From the NCBI GenBank assembly GCA_932294295.1, contig OW028575.1, forward strand, positions 39,372,253 through 39,436,252: a DNA stretch of 64,000 bases, given 5' to 3'. This DNA comes from Alitta virens (lineage: Eukaryota; Annelida; Polychaeta; Phyllodocida; Nereididae). Shown here in pieces: positions 17,696 through 31,120 of the stretch; within the stretch, counting starts at the first letter, position 1, and every line of letters begins with the position of its first letter. The position numbers and the translations under genes were made by a program. The notes beneath the pieces are model-generated. The model was not told where the DNA came from. It did no database searches and was given only the letters and a program-made list of their open reading frames with translations.

Positions 17696-18091
17696 TTGAA
17701 ACACTTCCTGATTTGCTATAATTCACATAACAGCATTACATTCCATCTATCTAAAATAAAAAATACTTCATTGAGCATTTTTAACCACATGTTTGCTGCA
17801 AATTCACAGTGTCTGTTTGGTTCGCAATGGCATTTCAAATTTACCATATCTAACTACTCGCAGCCTGGCTTCCCCAAGCAAACCAAAACAGCATGGTTTT
17901 CTGCAGGAAACACGGAGTTCTGCAAAGATGGGAAGTTGAGGGAAATTCCTCCATTCATGACGCAACCAAATCAACACTATTCTTACATGGCAAGTATTTT
18001 CTACAATTTAAATGTTATCAATTTACTGGTGGTCCCATTCATCACACATTCCCAGTTATCCCATCTATATTAATCGCATACCTCTGCTAAC
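17696..18091 (+). repeat. Chimeric satellite monomer A/C
   Basis: The front half has type-A markers (TATAATTCACATAAC, CAGCCTGGCTTCC); the back half has the C marker ACCAAAACAGC with GATGGGAAG and CCCAGTTATCCC. It stands where the trimer pattern would need A then C, so one monomer's worth was lost by an exchange inside the monomer. Confidence 0.7.
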
Positions 18092-18482
18092 TTGCAACAC
18101 TTCCTGATTTGCTATAATACACATAAAAGCATTACATTTCATCTATCTAAAATAAAAAATACTCCATTAAGCATTTTTAACCAAATGTTTGCTGCAAATT
18201 CACAGTGTTTGGTTCGCAATGGCATTTCAAATTTACCATATCTAACTACTCGTAGCCTGGCTTCCCCAAGCAAACCAAACAGCATGGTTTTCTGCAGGAA
18301 ACACAGAGTTCTGCAAAGACGGGAAGTTGGGGGAAATTCCTCCGTTCATGACGCAACCAAATCAACACTATTCTTACATGGCAAGTATTTTCTACAATTT
18401 ATATGTTATCAATTTACTGGTGGTCCCATTCATCACACATTCGCAGTTATCCCATCTATATTAATCACACATCTCTGCTAAC

Positions 18483-21400
18483 TTGAAACACTTCCTGATT
18501 TGCTATAATACACATAACAGCATTACATTCCATCTATCTAAAATAAAAAATACTTCATTGAGCATTTTTAACCACATGTTTGCTGCAAATTCACAGTGTC
18601 TGTTTGGTTCGCAATGGCATTTCAAATTTACCATATCTAACTACTCGCAGCCTGGCTTCCCCAAGCAAACCAAACAGCATGGTTTTCTGCAGGAAACACA
18701 GAGTTCTGCAAAGACGGGAAGTTGAGGGAAATTCCTCCATTCATGACGCAACCAAATCAACACTATTCTTACATGGCAAGTATTTTCTACAATTTAAATG
18801 TTATCAATTTACTGGTGGTCCCATTCATCACACATTCGCAGTTATCCCATCTATATTAATCGCATACCTCTGCTAACTTGCAACACTTCCTGATTTGCTA
18901 TAATACACATAAAAGCATTACATTTCATCTATCTAAATAAAAAATACTCCATTAAGCATTTTTAACCACATGTTTGCTGCAAATTCACAGTGTCTGTTTG
19001 GTTCGCAATGGCATTTCAAATTTTACCATATCTAACTACTCGTAGCCTGGCTTCCCCAAGCAAACCAAACAGCATGGTTTTCTGCAGGAAACACAGAGTT
19101 CTGCAAAGACGGGAAGTTGGGGAAAATTCCTCCGTTCATGACGCAACCAAATCAACACTATTCTTACATGGCAAGTATTTTCTACAATTTAAATGTTATC
19201 AATTTACTGGTGGTCCCATTCATCACACATTCGCAGTTATCCCATCTATATTAATCACATATCTCTGCTAACTTGAAACACTTCCTGATTTGCTATAATA
19301 AACATAACAGCATTACATTCCATCTCTCTAAAATAAAAAATACTCCATTAAGCATTTTTAACCACACGTTTGCTGCAAATTCACAGTGTCTGTTTGGTTC
19401 GCAATGGGATTTCAAATTTACCATATCTAACTACTCGTAGCCTGGCTTCCCCAAGCAAACCAAACAGCATGGTTTTCTGCAGGAAACACAGAGTTCTGCA
19501 AAGACGGGAAGTTGGGGGAAATTCCTCCGTTCATGACGCAACCAAATCAACACTATTCTTACATGGCAAGTATTTTCTACAATTTATATGTTATCAATTT
19601 ACTGGTGGTCCCATTCATCACACATTCGCAGTTATCCCATCTATATTAATCACATATCTCTGCTAACTTGAAACACTTCCTGATTTGCTATAATACACAT
19701 AACAGCATTACATTCCATCTATCTAAAATAAAAAATACTTCATTGAGCATTTTTAACCACATGTTTGCTGCAAATTCACAGTGTCTGTTTGGTTCGCAAT
19801 GGCATTTCAAATTTACCATATCTAACTACTCGCAGCCTGGCTTCCCCAAGCAAACCAAACAGCATGGTTTTCTGCAGGAAACACAGAGTTCTGCAAAGAC
19901 GGGAAGTTGAGGGAAATTCCTCCATTCATGACGCAACCAAATCAACACTATTCTTACATGGCAAGTATTTTCTACAATTTAAATGTTATCAATTTACTGG
20001 TGGTCCCATTCATCACACATTCCCAGTTATCCCATCTATATTAATCGCATACCTCTGCTAACTTGCAACACTTCCTGATTTGCTATAATACACATGAAAG
20101 CATTACATTTCATCTATCTAAAATAAAAAATACTCCATTAAGCATTTTTAACCACATGTTTGCTGCAAATTCACAGTGTCTGTTTGGTTCACAATGGCAT
20201 TTCAAATTTTACCATATCTAACTACTCGTAGCCTGGCTTCCCCAAGCAAACCAAACAGCATGGTTGTCTGCAGGAAACACAGAGTTCTGCAAAGACGGGA
20301 AGTTGAGGGAAATTCCTCCATTCATGACGCAACCAAATCAACACTATTCTTACATGGCAAGTATTTTCTACAATTTAAATGTTATCAATTTACTGGTGGT
20401 CCCATTCATCACACATTCGCAGTTATCCCATCTATATTAATCGCATACCTCTGCTAACTTGCAACACTTCCTGATTTGCTATAATACACATAAAAGCATT
20501 ACATTTCATCTATCTAAATAAAAAATACTCCATTAAGCATTTTTAACCACATGTTTGCTGCAAATTCACAGTGTCTGTTTGGTTCGCAATGGCATTTCAA
20601 ATTTTACCATATCTAACTACTCGTAGCCTGGCTTCCCCAAGCAAACCAAACAGCATGGTTTTCTGCAGGAAACACAGAGTTCTGCAAAGACGGGAAGTTG
20701 GGGAAAATTCCTCCGTTCATGACGCAACCAAATCAACACTATTCTTACATGGCAAGTATTTTCTACAATTTATATGTTATCAATTTACTGGTGGTCCCAT
20801 TCATCACACATTCGCAGTTATCCCATCTATATTAATCACATATCTCTGCTAACTTGAAACACTTCCTGATTTGCTATAATAAACATAACAGCATTACATT
20901 CCATCTCTCTAAAATAAAAAATACTCCATTAAGCATTTTTAACCACACGTTTGCTGCAAATTCACAGTGTCTGTTTGGTTCGCAATGGGATTTCAAATTT
21001 ACCATATCTAACTACTCGTAGCCTGGCTTCCCCAAGCAAACCAAACAGCATGGTTTTCTGCAGGAAACACAGAGTTCTGCAAAGACGGGAAGTTGGGGGA
21101 AATTCCTCCGTTCATGACGCAACCAAATCAACACTATTCTTACATGGCAAGTATTTTCTACAATTTATATGTTATCAATTTACTGGTGGTCCCATTCATC
21201 ACACATTCGCAGTTATCCCATCTATATTAATCACATATCTCTGCTAACTTGAAACACTTACTGATTTGCTATAATACACATAACAGCATTACATTCCATC
21301 TATCTAAAATAAAAAATACTTCATTGAGCATTTTTAACCACATGTTTGCTGCAAATTCACAGTGTCTGTTTGGTTCGCAATGGCATTTCAAATTTACCAT

Positions 21401-22829
21401 ATCTAACTACTCGCAGCCTGGCTTCCCCAAGCAAACCAAACAGCATGGTTTTCTGCAGGAAACACAGAGTTCTGCAAAGACGGGAAGTTGAGGGAAATTC
21501 CTCCATTCATGACGCAACCAAATCAACACTATTCTTACATGGCAAGTATTTTCTACAATTTAAATGTTATCAATTTACTGGTGGTCCCATTCATCACACA
21601 TTCCCAGTTATCCCATCTATATTAATCGCATACCTCTGCTAACTTGCAACACTTCCTGATTTGCTATAATACACATGAAAGCATTACATTTCATCTATCT
21701 AAAATAAAAAATACTCCATTAAGCATTTTTAACCACATGTTTGCTGCAAATTCACAGTGTCTGTTTGGTTCACAATGGCATTTCAAATTTTACCATATCT
21801 AACTACTCGTAGCCTGGCTTCCCCAAGCAAACCAAACAGCATGGTTGTCTGCAGGAAACACAGAGTTCTGCAAAGACGGGAAGTTGAGGGAAATTCCTCC
21901 ATTCATGACGCAACCAAATCAACACTATTCTTACATGGCAAGTATTTTCTACAATTTAAATGTTATCAATTTACTGGTGGTCCCATTCATCACACATTCG
22001 CAGTTATCCCATCTATATTAATCGCATACCTCTGCTAACTTGCAACACTTCCTGATTTGCTATAATACACATAAAAGCATTACATTTCATCTATCTAAAT
22101 AAAAAATACTCCATTAAGCATTTTTAACCACATGTTTGCTGCAAATTCACAGTGTCTGTTTGGTTCGCAATGGCATTTCAAATTTTACCATATCTAACTA
22201 CTCGTAGCCTGGCTTCCCCAAGCAAACCAAACAGCATGGTTTTCTGCAGGAAACACAGAGTTCTGCAAAGACGGGAAGTTGGGGAAAATTCCTCCGTTCA
22301 TGAAGCAACCAAATCAACACTATTCTTACATGGCAAGTATTTTCTACAATTTATATGTTATCAATTTACTGGTGGTCCCATTCATCACACATTCGCAGTT
22401 ATCCCATCTATATTAATCACATATCTCTGCTAACTTGAAACACTTCCTGATTTGCTATAATAAACATAACAGCATTACATTCCATCTCTCTAAAATAAAA
22501 AATACTCCATTAAGCATTTTTAACCACACGTTTGCTGCAAATTCACAGTGTCTGTTTGGTTCGCAATGGGATTTCAAATTTACCATATCTAACTACTCGT
22601 AGCCTGGCTTCCCCAAGCAAACCAAACAGCATGGTTTTCTGCAGGAAACACAGAGTTCTGCAAAGACGGGAAGTTGGGGGAAATTCCTCCGTTCATGACG
22701 CAACCAAATCAACACTATTCTTACATGGCAAGTATTTTCTACAATTTATATGTTATCAATTTACTGGTGGTCCCATTCATCACACATTCGCAGTTATCCC
22801 ATCTATATTAATCACATATCTCTGCTAAC
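18483..22829 (+). repeat. Tetrameric higher-order repeat (1581 bp)
   Basis: Monomers at 19668, 20063, 20459 and 20854 (A', D, D', E) recur at 21249, 21644, 22040 and 22435 with shared private markers: CACATGAAAG, CACAATGG, GGTTGTCTGC, GTTGGGGAAAATTCC, and the E set. The stretch 18483-19667 is the same unit lacking one D monomer (1185 bp). The two full copies differ at very few positions, so the amplification is recent. Confidence 0.9.
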
Positions 22830-23224
22830 TTGAAACACTTCCTGATTTGCTATAATACACATAACAGCATTACATTCCATCTATCTAAAATAAAAAATAC
22901 TTCATTGAGCATTTTTAACCACATGTTTGCTGCAAATTCACAGTGTCTGTTTGGTTCGCAATGGCATTTCAAATTTACCATATCTAACTACTCGCAGCCT
23001 GGCTTCCCCAAGCAAACCAAACAGCATGGTTTTCTGCAGGAAACACGGAGTTCTGCAAAGACGGGAAGTTGAGGGAAATTCCTCCATTCATGGCGCAACC
23101 AAATCAACACTATTCTTACATGGCAAGTATTTTATACAATTTAAATGTTATCAATTTACTGGTGGTCCCATTCATCACACATTCGCAGTTATCCCATCTA
23201 TATTAATCGCATACCTCTGCTAAC

Positions 23225-25588
23225 TTGCAACACTTCCTGATTTGCTATAATTCACATAACAGCATTACATTCCATCTATCTAAAATAAAAAATACTTCAT
23301 TGAGCATTTTTAACCACATGTTTGCTGCAAATTCACAGTGTCTGTTTGCTTCGCAATGGCATTTCAAATTTACCATATCTAACTACTCGCAGCCTGGCTT
23401 CCCCAAGCAAACCAAACAGCATGATTTTCTACAGGAAACACGGAGTTCTGCAAAGACGGGAAGTTGAGGGAAATTCCTCCATTCATGACGCAACCAAATC
23501 AACACTATTCTTACATGGCAAGTATTTTCTACAATTTAAATGTTATCAATTTACTGGTGGTCCCATTCATCACACATTCGCAGTTATCCCATCTATATTA
23601 ATCGCATACCTCTGCTAACTTGCAACACTTCCTGATTTGCAATAATACACATAACAGCATTACATTCCATCTCTCTAAAATAAAAAATACTTCATCGAGC
23701 ATTTTTAACCACATGTTTGCTGCAAATTCACAGTGTCTGTTTGGTTCGCAATGGCATTTCAAATTTACCATATCTAACTACTCGCAGCTTGGCTTCCCCA
23801 AGCAAACCAAAACAGCATGGTTTTCTGCAGGAAACACGGAGTTCTGCAAAGATGGGAAGTTGAGGGAAATTCCTCCATTCATGACGCAACCAAATCAACA
23901 CTATTCTTACATGGCAAGTATTTTCTACAATTTAAATGTTATCAATTTACTGGTGGTCCCATTCATCACACGTTCCCAGTTATCCCATCTATATTAATCG
24001 CATACCTCTGCTAACTTGCAACACTTCCTGATTTGCTATAATACACATAAAAGCATTACATTTCATCTATCTAAAATAAAAAATACTCCATTAAGCATTT
24101 TTAACCACATGTTTGCTGCAAATTCACAGTGTTTGGTTCGCAATGGCATTTCAAATTTACCATATCTAACTACTCGTAGCCTGGCTTCCCCAAGCAAACC
24201 AAACAGCATGGTTTTCTGCAGGAAACACAGAGTTCTGCAAAGACGGGAAGTTGGGGGAAATTCCTCCGTTCATGACGCAACCAAATCAACACTATTCTTA
24301 CATGGCAAGTATTTTCTACAATTTATATGTTATCAATTTACTGGTGGTCCCATTCATCACACATTCGCAGTTATCCCATCTATATTAATCACATATCTCT
24401 GCTAACTTGAAACACTTCCTGATTTGCTATAATTCACATAACAGCATTACATTCCATCTATCTAAAATAAAAAATACTTCATTGAGCATTTTTAACCACA
24501 TGTTTGCTGCAAATTCACAGTGTCTGTTTGGTTCGCAATGGCATTTCAAATTTACCATATCTAACTACTCGCAGCCTGGCTTCCCCAAGCAAACCAAACA
24601 GCATGATTTTCTACAGGAAACACGGAGTTCTGCAAAGACGGGAAGTTGAGGGAAATTCCTCCATTCATGACGCAACCAAATCAACACTATTCTTACATGG
24701 CAAGTATTTTCTACAATTTAAATGTTATCAATTTACTGGTGGTCCCATTCATCACACATTCCCAGTTATCCCATCTATATTAATCGCATACCTCTGCTAA
24801 CTTGCAACACTTCCTGATTTGCAATAATACACATAACAGCATTACATTCCATCTCTCTAAAATAAAAAATACTTCATCGAGCATTTTTAACCACATGTTT
24901 GCTGCAAATTCACAGTGTCTGTTTGGTTCGCAATGGCATTTCAAATTTACCATATCTAACTACTCACAGCTTGGCTTCTCCAAGCAAACCAAAACAGCAT
25001 GGTTTTCTGCAGGAAACACGGAGTTCTGCAAAGATGGGAAGTTGAGGGAAATTCCTCCATTCATGACGCAACCAAATCAACACTATTCTTACATGGCAAG
25101 TATTTTCTACAATTTAAATGTTATCAATTTACTGGTGGTCCCATTCATCACACATTCCCAGTTATCCCATCTATATTAATCGCATACCTCTGCTAACTTG
25201 CAACACTTCCTGATTTGCTATAATACACATAAAAGCATTACATTTCATCTATCTAAAATAAAAAATACTCCATTAAGCATTTTTAACCACATGTTTGCTG
25301 CAAATTCACAGTGTTTGGTTCGCAATGGCATTTCAAATTTACCATATCTAACTACTCGTAGCCTGGCTTCCCCAAGCAAACCAAACAGCATGGTTTTCTG
25401 CAGGAAACACAGAGTTCTGCAAAGACGGGAAGTTGGGGGAAATTCCTCCGTTCATGACGCAACCAAATCAACACTATTCTTACATGGCAAGTATTTTCTA
25501 CAATTTATATGTTATCAATTTACTGGTGGTCCCATTCATCACACATTCGCAGTTATCCCATCTATATTAATCTCATATCTCTGCTAAC
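23225..25588 (+). repeat. Trimeric higher-order repeat A-C-B (1182 bp), two copies
   Basis: A, C and B monomers at 23225, 23620 and 24016 repeat at 24407, 24802 and 25198. They are the same types and order as the left block, which shows that both blocks belong to one array. Confidence 0.9.
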
Positions 25589-28500
25589 TTGAAACACTTC
25601 CTGATTTGCTATAATAAACATAACAGCATTACATTCCATCTATCTAAAATAAAAAATACTCCATTAAGCATTTTTAACCACACGTTTGCTGCAAATTCAC
25701 AGTGTCTGTTTGGTTCGCAATGGCATTTCAAATTTACCATATCTAACTACTCGTAGCCTGGCTTCCCCAAGCAAACCAAACAGCATGGTTTTCTGCAGGA
25801 AACACAGAGTTCTGCAAAGACGGGAAGTTGGGGGAAATTCCTCCGTTCATGACGCAACCAAATCAACACTATTCTTACATGGCAAGTATTTTCTACAATT
25901 TATATGTTATCAATTTACTGGTGGTCCCATTCATCACACATTCGCAGTTATCCCATCTATATTAATCACATATCTCTGCTAACTTGAAACACTTCCTGAT
26001 TTGCTATAATACACATAACAGCATTACATTCCATCTATCTAAATAAAAAATACTCCATTAAGCATTTTTAACCACATGTTTGCTGCAAATTCACAGTGTC
26101 TGTTTGGTTCGCAATGGCATTTCAAATTTTACCATATCTAACTACTCGTAGCCTGGCTTCCCCAAGCAAACCAAACAGCATGGTTTTCTGCAGGAAACAC
26201 AGAGTTCTGCAAAGACGGGAAGTTGGGGAAAATTCCTCCATTCATGACGCAACCAAATCAACACTATTCTTACATGGCAAGTATTTTCTACAATTTAAAT
26301 GTTATCAATTTACTGGTGGTCCCATTCATCACACATTCCCAGTTATCCCATCTATATTAATCGCATACCTCTGCTAACTTGCAACACTTCCTGATTTGCT
26401 ATAATACACATAAAAGCATTACATTTCATCTATCTAAAATAAAAAATACTCCATTAAGCATTTTTAACCACATGTTTGCTGCAAATTCACAGTGTTTGGT
26501 TCGCAATGGCATTTCAAATTTACCATATCTAACTACTCGTAGCCTGGCTTCCCCAAGCAAACCAAACAGCATGGTTTTCTGCAGGAAACACAGAGTTCTG
26601 CAAAGACGGGAAGTTGGGGGAAATTCCTCCGTTCATGACGCAACCAAATCAACACTATTCTTACATGGCAAGTATTTTCTACAATTTATATGTTATCAAT
26701 TTACTGGTGGTCCCATTCATCACACATTCGCAGTTATCCCATCTATATTAATCACACATCTCTGCTAACTTGAAACACTTCCTGATTTGCTATAATACAC
26801 ATAACAGCATTACATTCCATCTATCTAAAATAAAAAATACTTCATTGAGCATTTTTAACCACATGTTTGCTGCAAATTCACAGTGTCTGTTTGGTTTCGC
26901 AATGGCATTTCAAATTTACCATATCTAACTACTCGCAGCCTGGCTTCCCCAAGCAAACCAAACAGCATGGTTTTCTGCAGGAAACACAGAGTTCTGCAAA
27001 GACGGGAAGTTGAGGGAAATTCCTCCATTCATGACGCAACCAAATCAACACTATTCTTACATGGCAAGTATTTTCTACAATTTAAATGTTATCAATTTAC
27101 TGGTGGTCCCATTCATCACACATTCCCAGTTATCCCATCTATATTAATCGCATACCTCTGCTAACTTGCAACACTTCCTGATTTGCTATAATACACATGA
27201 AAGCATTACATTTCATCTATCTAAAATAAAAAATACTCCATTAAGCATTTTTAACCACATGTTTGCTGCAAATTCACAGTGTCTGTTTGGTTCACAATGG
27301 CATTTCAAATTTTACCATATCTAACTACTCGTAGCCTGGCTTCCCCAAGCAAACCAAACAGCATGGTTTTCTGCAGGAAACACAGAGTTCTGCAAAGACG
27401 GGAAGTTGAGGGAAATTCCTCCATTCATGACGCAACCAAATCAACACTATTCTTACATGGCAAGTATTTTCTACAATTTAAATGTTATCAATTTACTGGT
27501 GGTCCCATTCATCACACATTCGCAGTTATCCCATCTATATTAATCGCATACCTCTGCTAACTTGCAACACTTCCTGATTTGCTATAATACACATAAAAGC
27601 ATTACATTTCATCTATCTAAATAAAAAATACTCCATTAAGCATTTTTAACCACATGTTTGCTGCAAATTCACAGTGTCTGTTTGGTTCGCAATGGCATTT
27701 CAAATTTTACCATATCTAACTACTCGTAGCCTGGCTTCCCCAAGCAAACCAAACAGCATGGTTTTCTGCAGGAAACACAGAGTTCTGCAAAGACGGGAAG
27801 TTGGGGAAAATTCCTCCATTCATGACGCAACCAAATCAACACTATTCTTACATGGCAAGTATTTTCTACAATTTATATGTTATCAATTTACTGGTGGTCC
27901 CATTCATCACACATTCGCAGTTATCCCATCTATATTAATCACATATCTCTGCTAACTTGAAACACTTCCTGATTTGCTATAATAAACATAACAGCATTAC
28001 ATTCCATCTATCTAAAATAAAAAATACTCCATTAAGCATTTTTAACCACACGTTTGCTGCAAATTCACAGTGTCTGTTTGGTTCGCAATGGGATTTCAAA
28101 TTTACCATATCTAACTACTCGTAGCCTGGCTTCCCCAAGCAAACCAAACAGCATGGTTTTCTGCAGGAAACACAGAGTTCTGCAAAGACGGGAAGTTGGG
28201 GGAAATTCCTCCGTTCATGACGCAACCAAATCAACACTATTCTTACATGGCAAGTATTTTCTACAATTTATATGTTATCAATTTACTGGTGGTCCCATTC
28301 ATCACACATTCGCAGTTATCCCATCTATATTAATCACATATCTCTGCTAACTTGAAACACTTCCTGATTTGCTATAATACACATAACAGCATTACATTCC
28401 ATCTATCTAAAATAAAAAATACTTCATTGAGCATTTTTAACCACATGTTTGCTGCAAATTCACAGTGTCTGTTTGGTTCGCAATGGCATTTCAAATTTTA

Positions 28501-31120
28501 CCATATCTAACTACTCGCAGCCTGGCTTCCCCAAGCAAACCAAACAGCATGGTTTTCTGCAGGAAACACGGAGTTCTGCAAAGACGGGAAGTTTAGGGAA
28601 ATTCTTCCATTCATGGCGCAACCAAATCAACACTATTCTTACATGGCAAGTATTTTCTACAATTTAAATGTTATCAATTTACTGGTGGTCCCATTCATCA
28701 CACATTCGCAGTTATCCCATCTATATTAATCGCATACCTCTGCTAACTTGCAACACTTCCTGATTTGCTATAATACACATAAAAGCATTACATTTCATCT
28801 ATCTAAAATAAAAAATACTCCATTAAGCATTTTTAACCACATGTTTGCTGCAAATTCACAGTGTCTGTTTGGTTCGCAATGGCATTTCAAATTTTACCAT
28901 ATCTAACTACTCGTAGCCTGGCTTCCCCAAGCAAGCCAAACAGCATGGTTTTCTGCAGGAAACACAGAGTTCTGCAAAGATGGGAAGTTGGGGGAAATTC
29001 CTCCGTTCATGACGCAACCAAATCAACACTATTCTTACATGGCAAGTATTTTCTACAATTTATATGTTATCAATTTACTGGTGGTCCCATTCATCACACA
29101 TTCGCAGTTATCCCATCTATATTAATCACATATCTCTGCTAACTTGAAACACTTCCTGATTTGCTATAATAAAAATAACAGCATTACATTCCATCTCTCT
29201 AAAATAAAAAATACTCCATTAAGCATTCTTAACCACACGTTTGCTGCAAATTCACAGTGTCTGTTTGGTTCGCAATGGGATTTCAAATTTACCATATCTA
29301 ACTACTCGTAGCCTGGCTTCCCCAAGCAAACCAAACAGCATGGTTTTCTGCAGGAAACACAGAGTTCTGCAAAGACGGGAAGTTGGGGGAAATTCCTCCG
29401 TTCATGACGCAACCAAATCAACACTATTCTTACATGGCAAGTATTTTCTACAATTTATATGTTATCAATTTACTGGTGGTCCCATTCATCACACATTCGC
29501 AGTTATCCCATCTATATTAATCACATATCTCTGCTAACTTGAAACACTTCCTGATTTGCTATAATACACATAACAGCATTACATTCCATCTATCTAAAAT
29601 AAAAAATACTTCATTGAGCATTTTTAACCACATGTTTGCTGCAAATTCACAGTGTCTGTTTGGTTCGCAATGGCATTTCAAATTTACCATATCTAACTAC
29701 TCGCAGCCTGGCTTCCCCAAGCAAACCAAACAGCATGATTTTCTACAGGAAACACGGAGTTCTGCAAAGACGGGAAGTTGAGGGAAATTCCTCCATTCAT
29801 GACGCAACCAAATCAACACTATTCTTACATGGCAAGTATTTTCTACAATTTAAATGTTATCAATTTACTGGTGGTCCCATTCATCACACATTCGCAGTTA
29901 TCCCATCTATATTAATCGCATACCTCTGCTAACTTGCAACACTTCCTGATTTGCTATAATACACATAACAGCATTACATTCCATCTCTCTAAAATAAAAA
30001 ATACTTCATCGAGCATTTTTAACCACATGTTTGCTGCAAATTCACAGTGTCTGTTTGGTTCGCAATGGCATTTCAAATTTACCATATCTAACTACTCGCA
30101 GCTTGGCTTCCCCAAGCAAACCAAAACAGCATGGTTTTCTGCAGGAAACACGGAGTTCTGCAAAGACGGGAAGTTGGGGGAAATTCCTCCGTTCATGACG
30201 CAACCAAATCAACACTATTCTTACATGGCAAGTATTTTCTACAATTTATATGTTATCAATTTACTGGTGGTCCCATTCATCACACATTCGCAGTTATCCC
30301 ATCTATATTAATCGCATACCTCTGCTAACTTGCAACACTTCCTGATTTGCTATAATACAAATGAAAGCATTACATTTCATCTATCTAAAATAAAAAATAC
30401 TCCATTAAGCATTTTTAACCACATGTTTGCTGCAAATTCACAGTGTCTGTTTGGTTCACAATGGCATTTCAAATTTTACCATATCTAACTACTCGTAGCC
30501 TGGCTTCCCCAAGCAAACCAAACAGCATGGTTGTCTGCAGGAAACACAGAGTTCTGCAAGGACGGGAAGTTGGGGGAAATTCCTCCGTTCATGACGCAAC
30601 CAAATCAACACTATTCTTACATGGCAAGTATTTTCTACAATTTATATGTTATCAATTTACTGGTGGTCCCATTCATCACACATTCGCAGTTATCCCATCT
30701 ATATTAATCGCATACCTCTGCTAACTTGCAACACTTCCTGATTTGCTATAATACACATAACAGCATTACATTCCATCTCTCTAAAATAAAAAATACTTAA
30801 TCGAGCATTTTTAACCACATGTTTGCTGCAAATTCACAGTGTCTGTTTGGTTCGCAATGGCATTTCAAATTTACCATATCTAAATACTCGTAGCCTGGCT
30901 TCCCCAAGCAAACCAAACAGCATGGTTTTCTGCAGGAAACACAGAGTTCTGCAAAGACGGGAAGTTGGGGGAAATTCCTCCGTTCATGACGCAACCAAAT
31001 CAACACTATTCTTACATGGCAAGTATTTTCTACAATTTAAATGTTATCAATTTACTGGTGGTCCCATTCATCACACATTCGCAGTTATCCCATCTATATT
31101 AATCGCATACCTCTGCTAAC
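25589..31120 (+). repeat. Mixed satellite segment with irregular monomer order
   Basis: Types B, A', D, D', E and chimeras occur without one stable period. One monomer near 26895 has an extra T (GGTTTCGC); the one near 28590 has GTTTAGGG and CATGGCGC. The run E-A-C'-D at 29144-30725 is also found near 50426 and 58339. Confidence 0.75.
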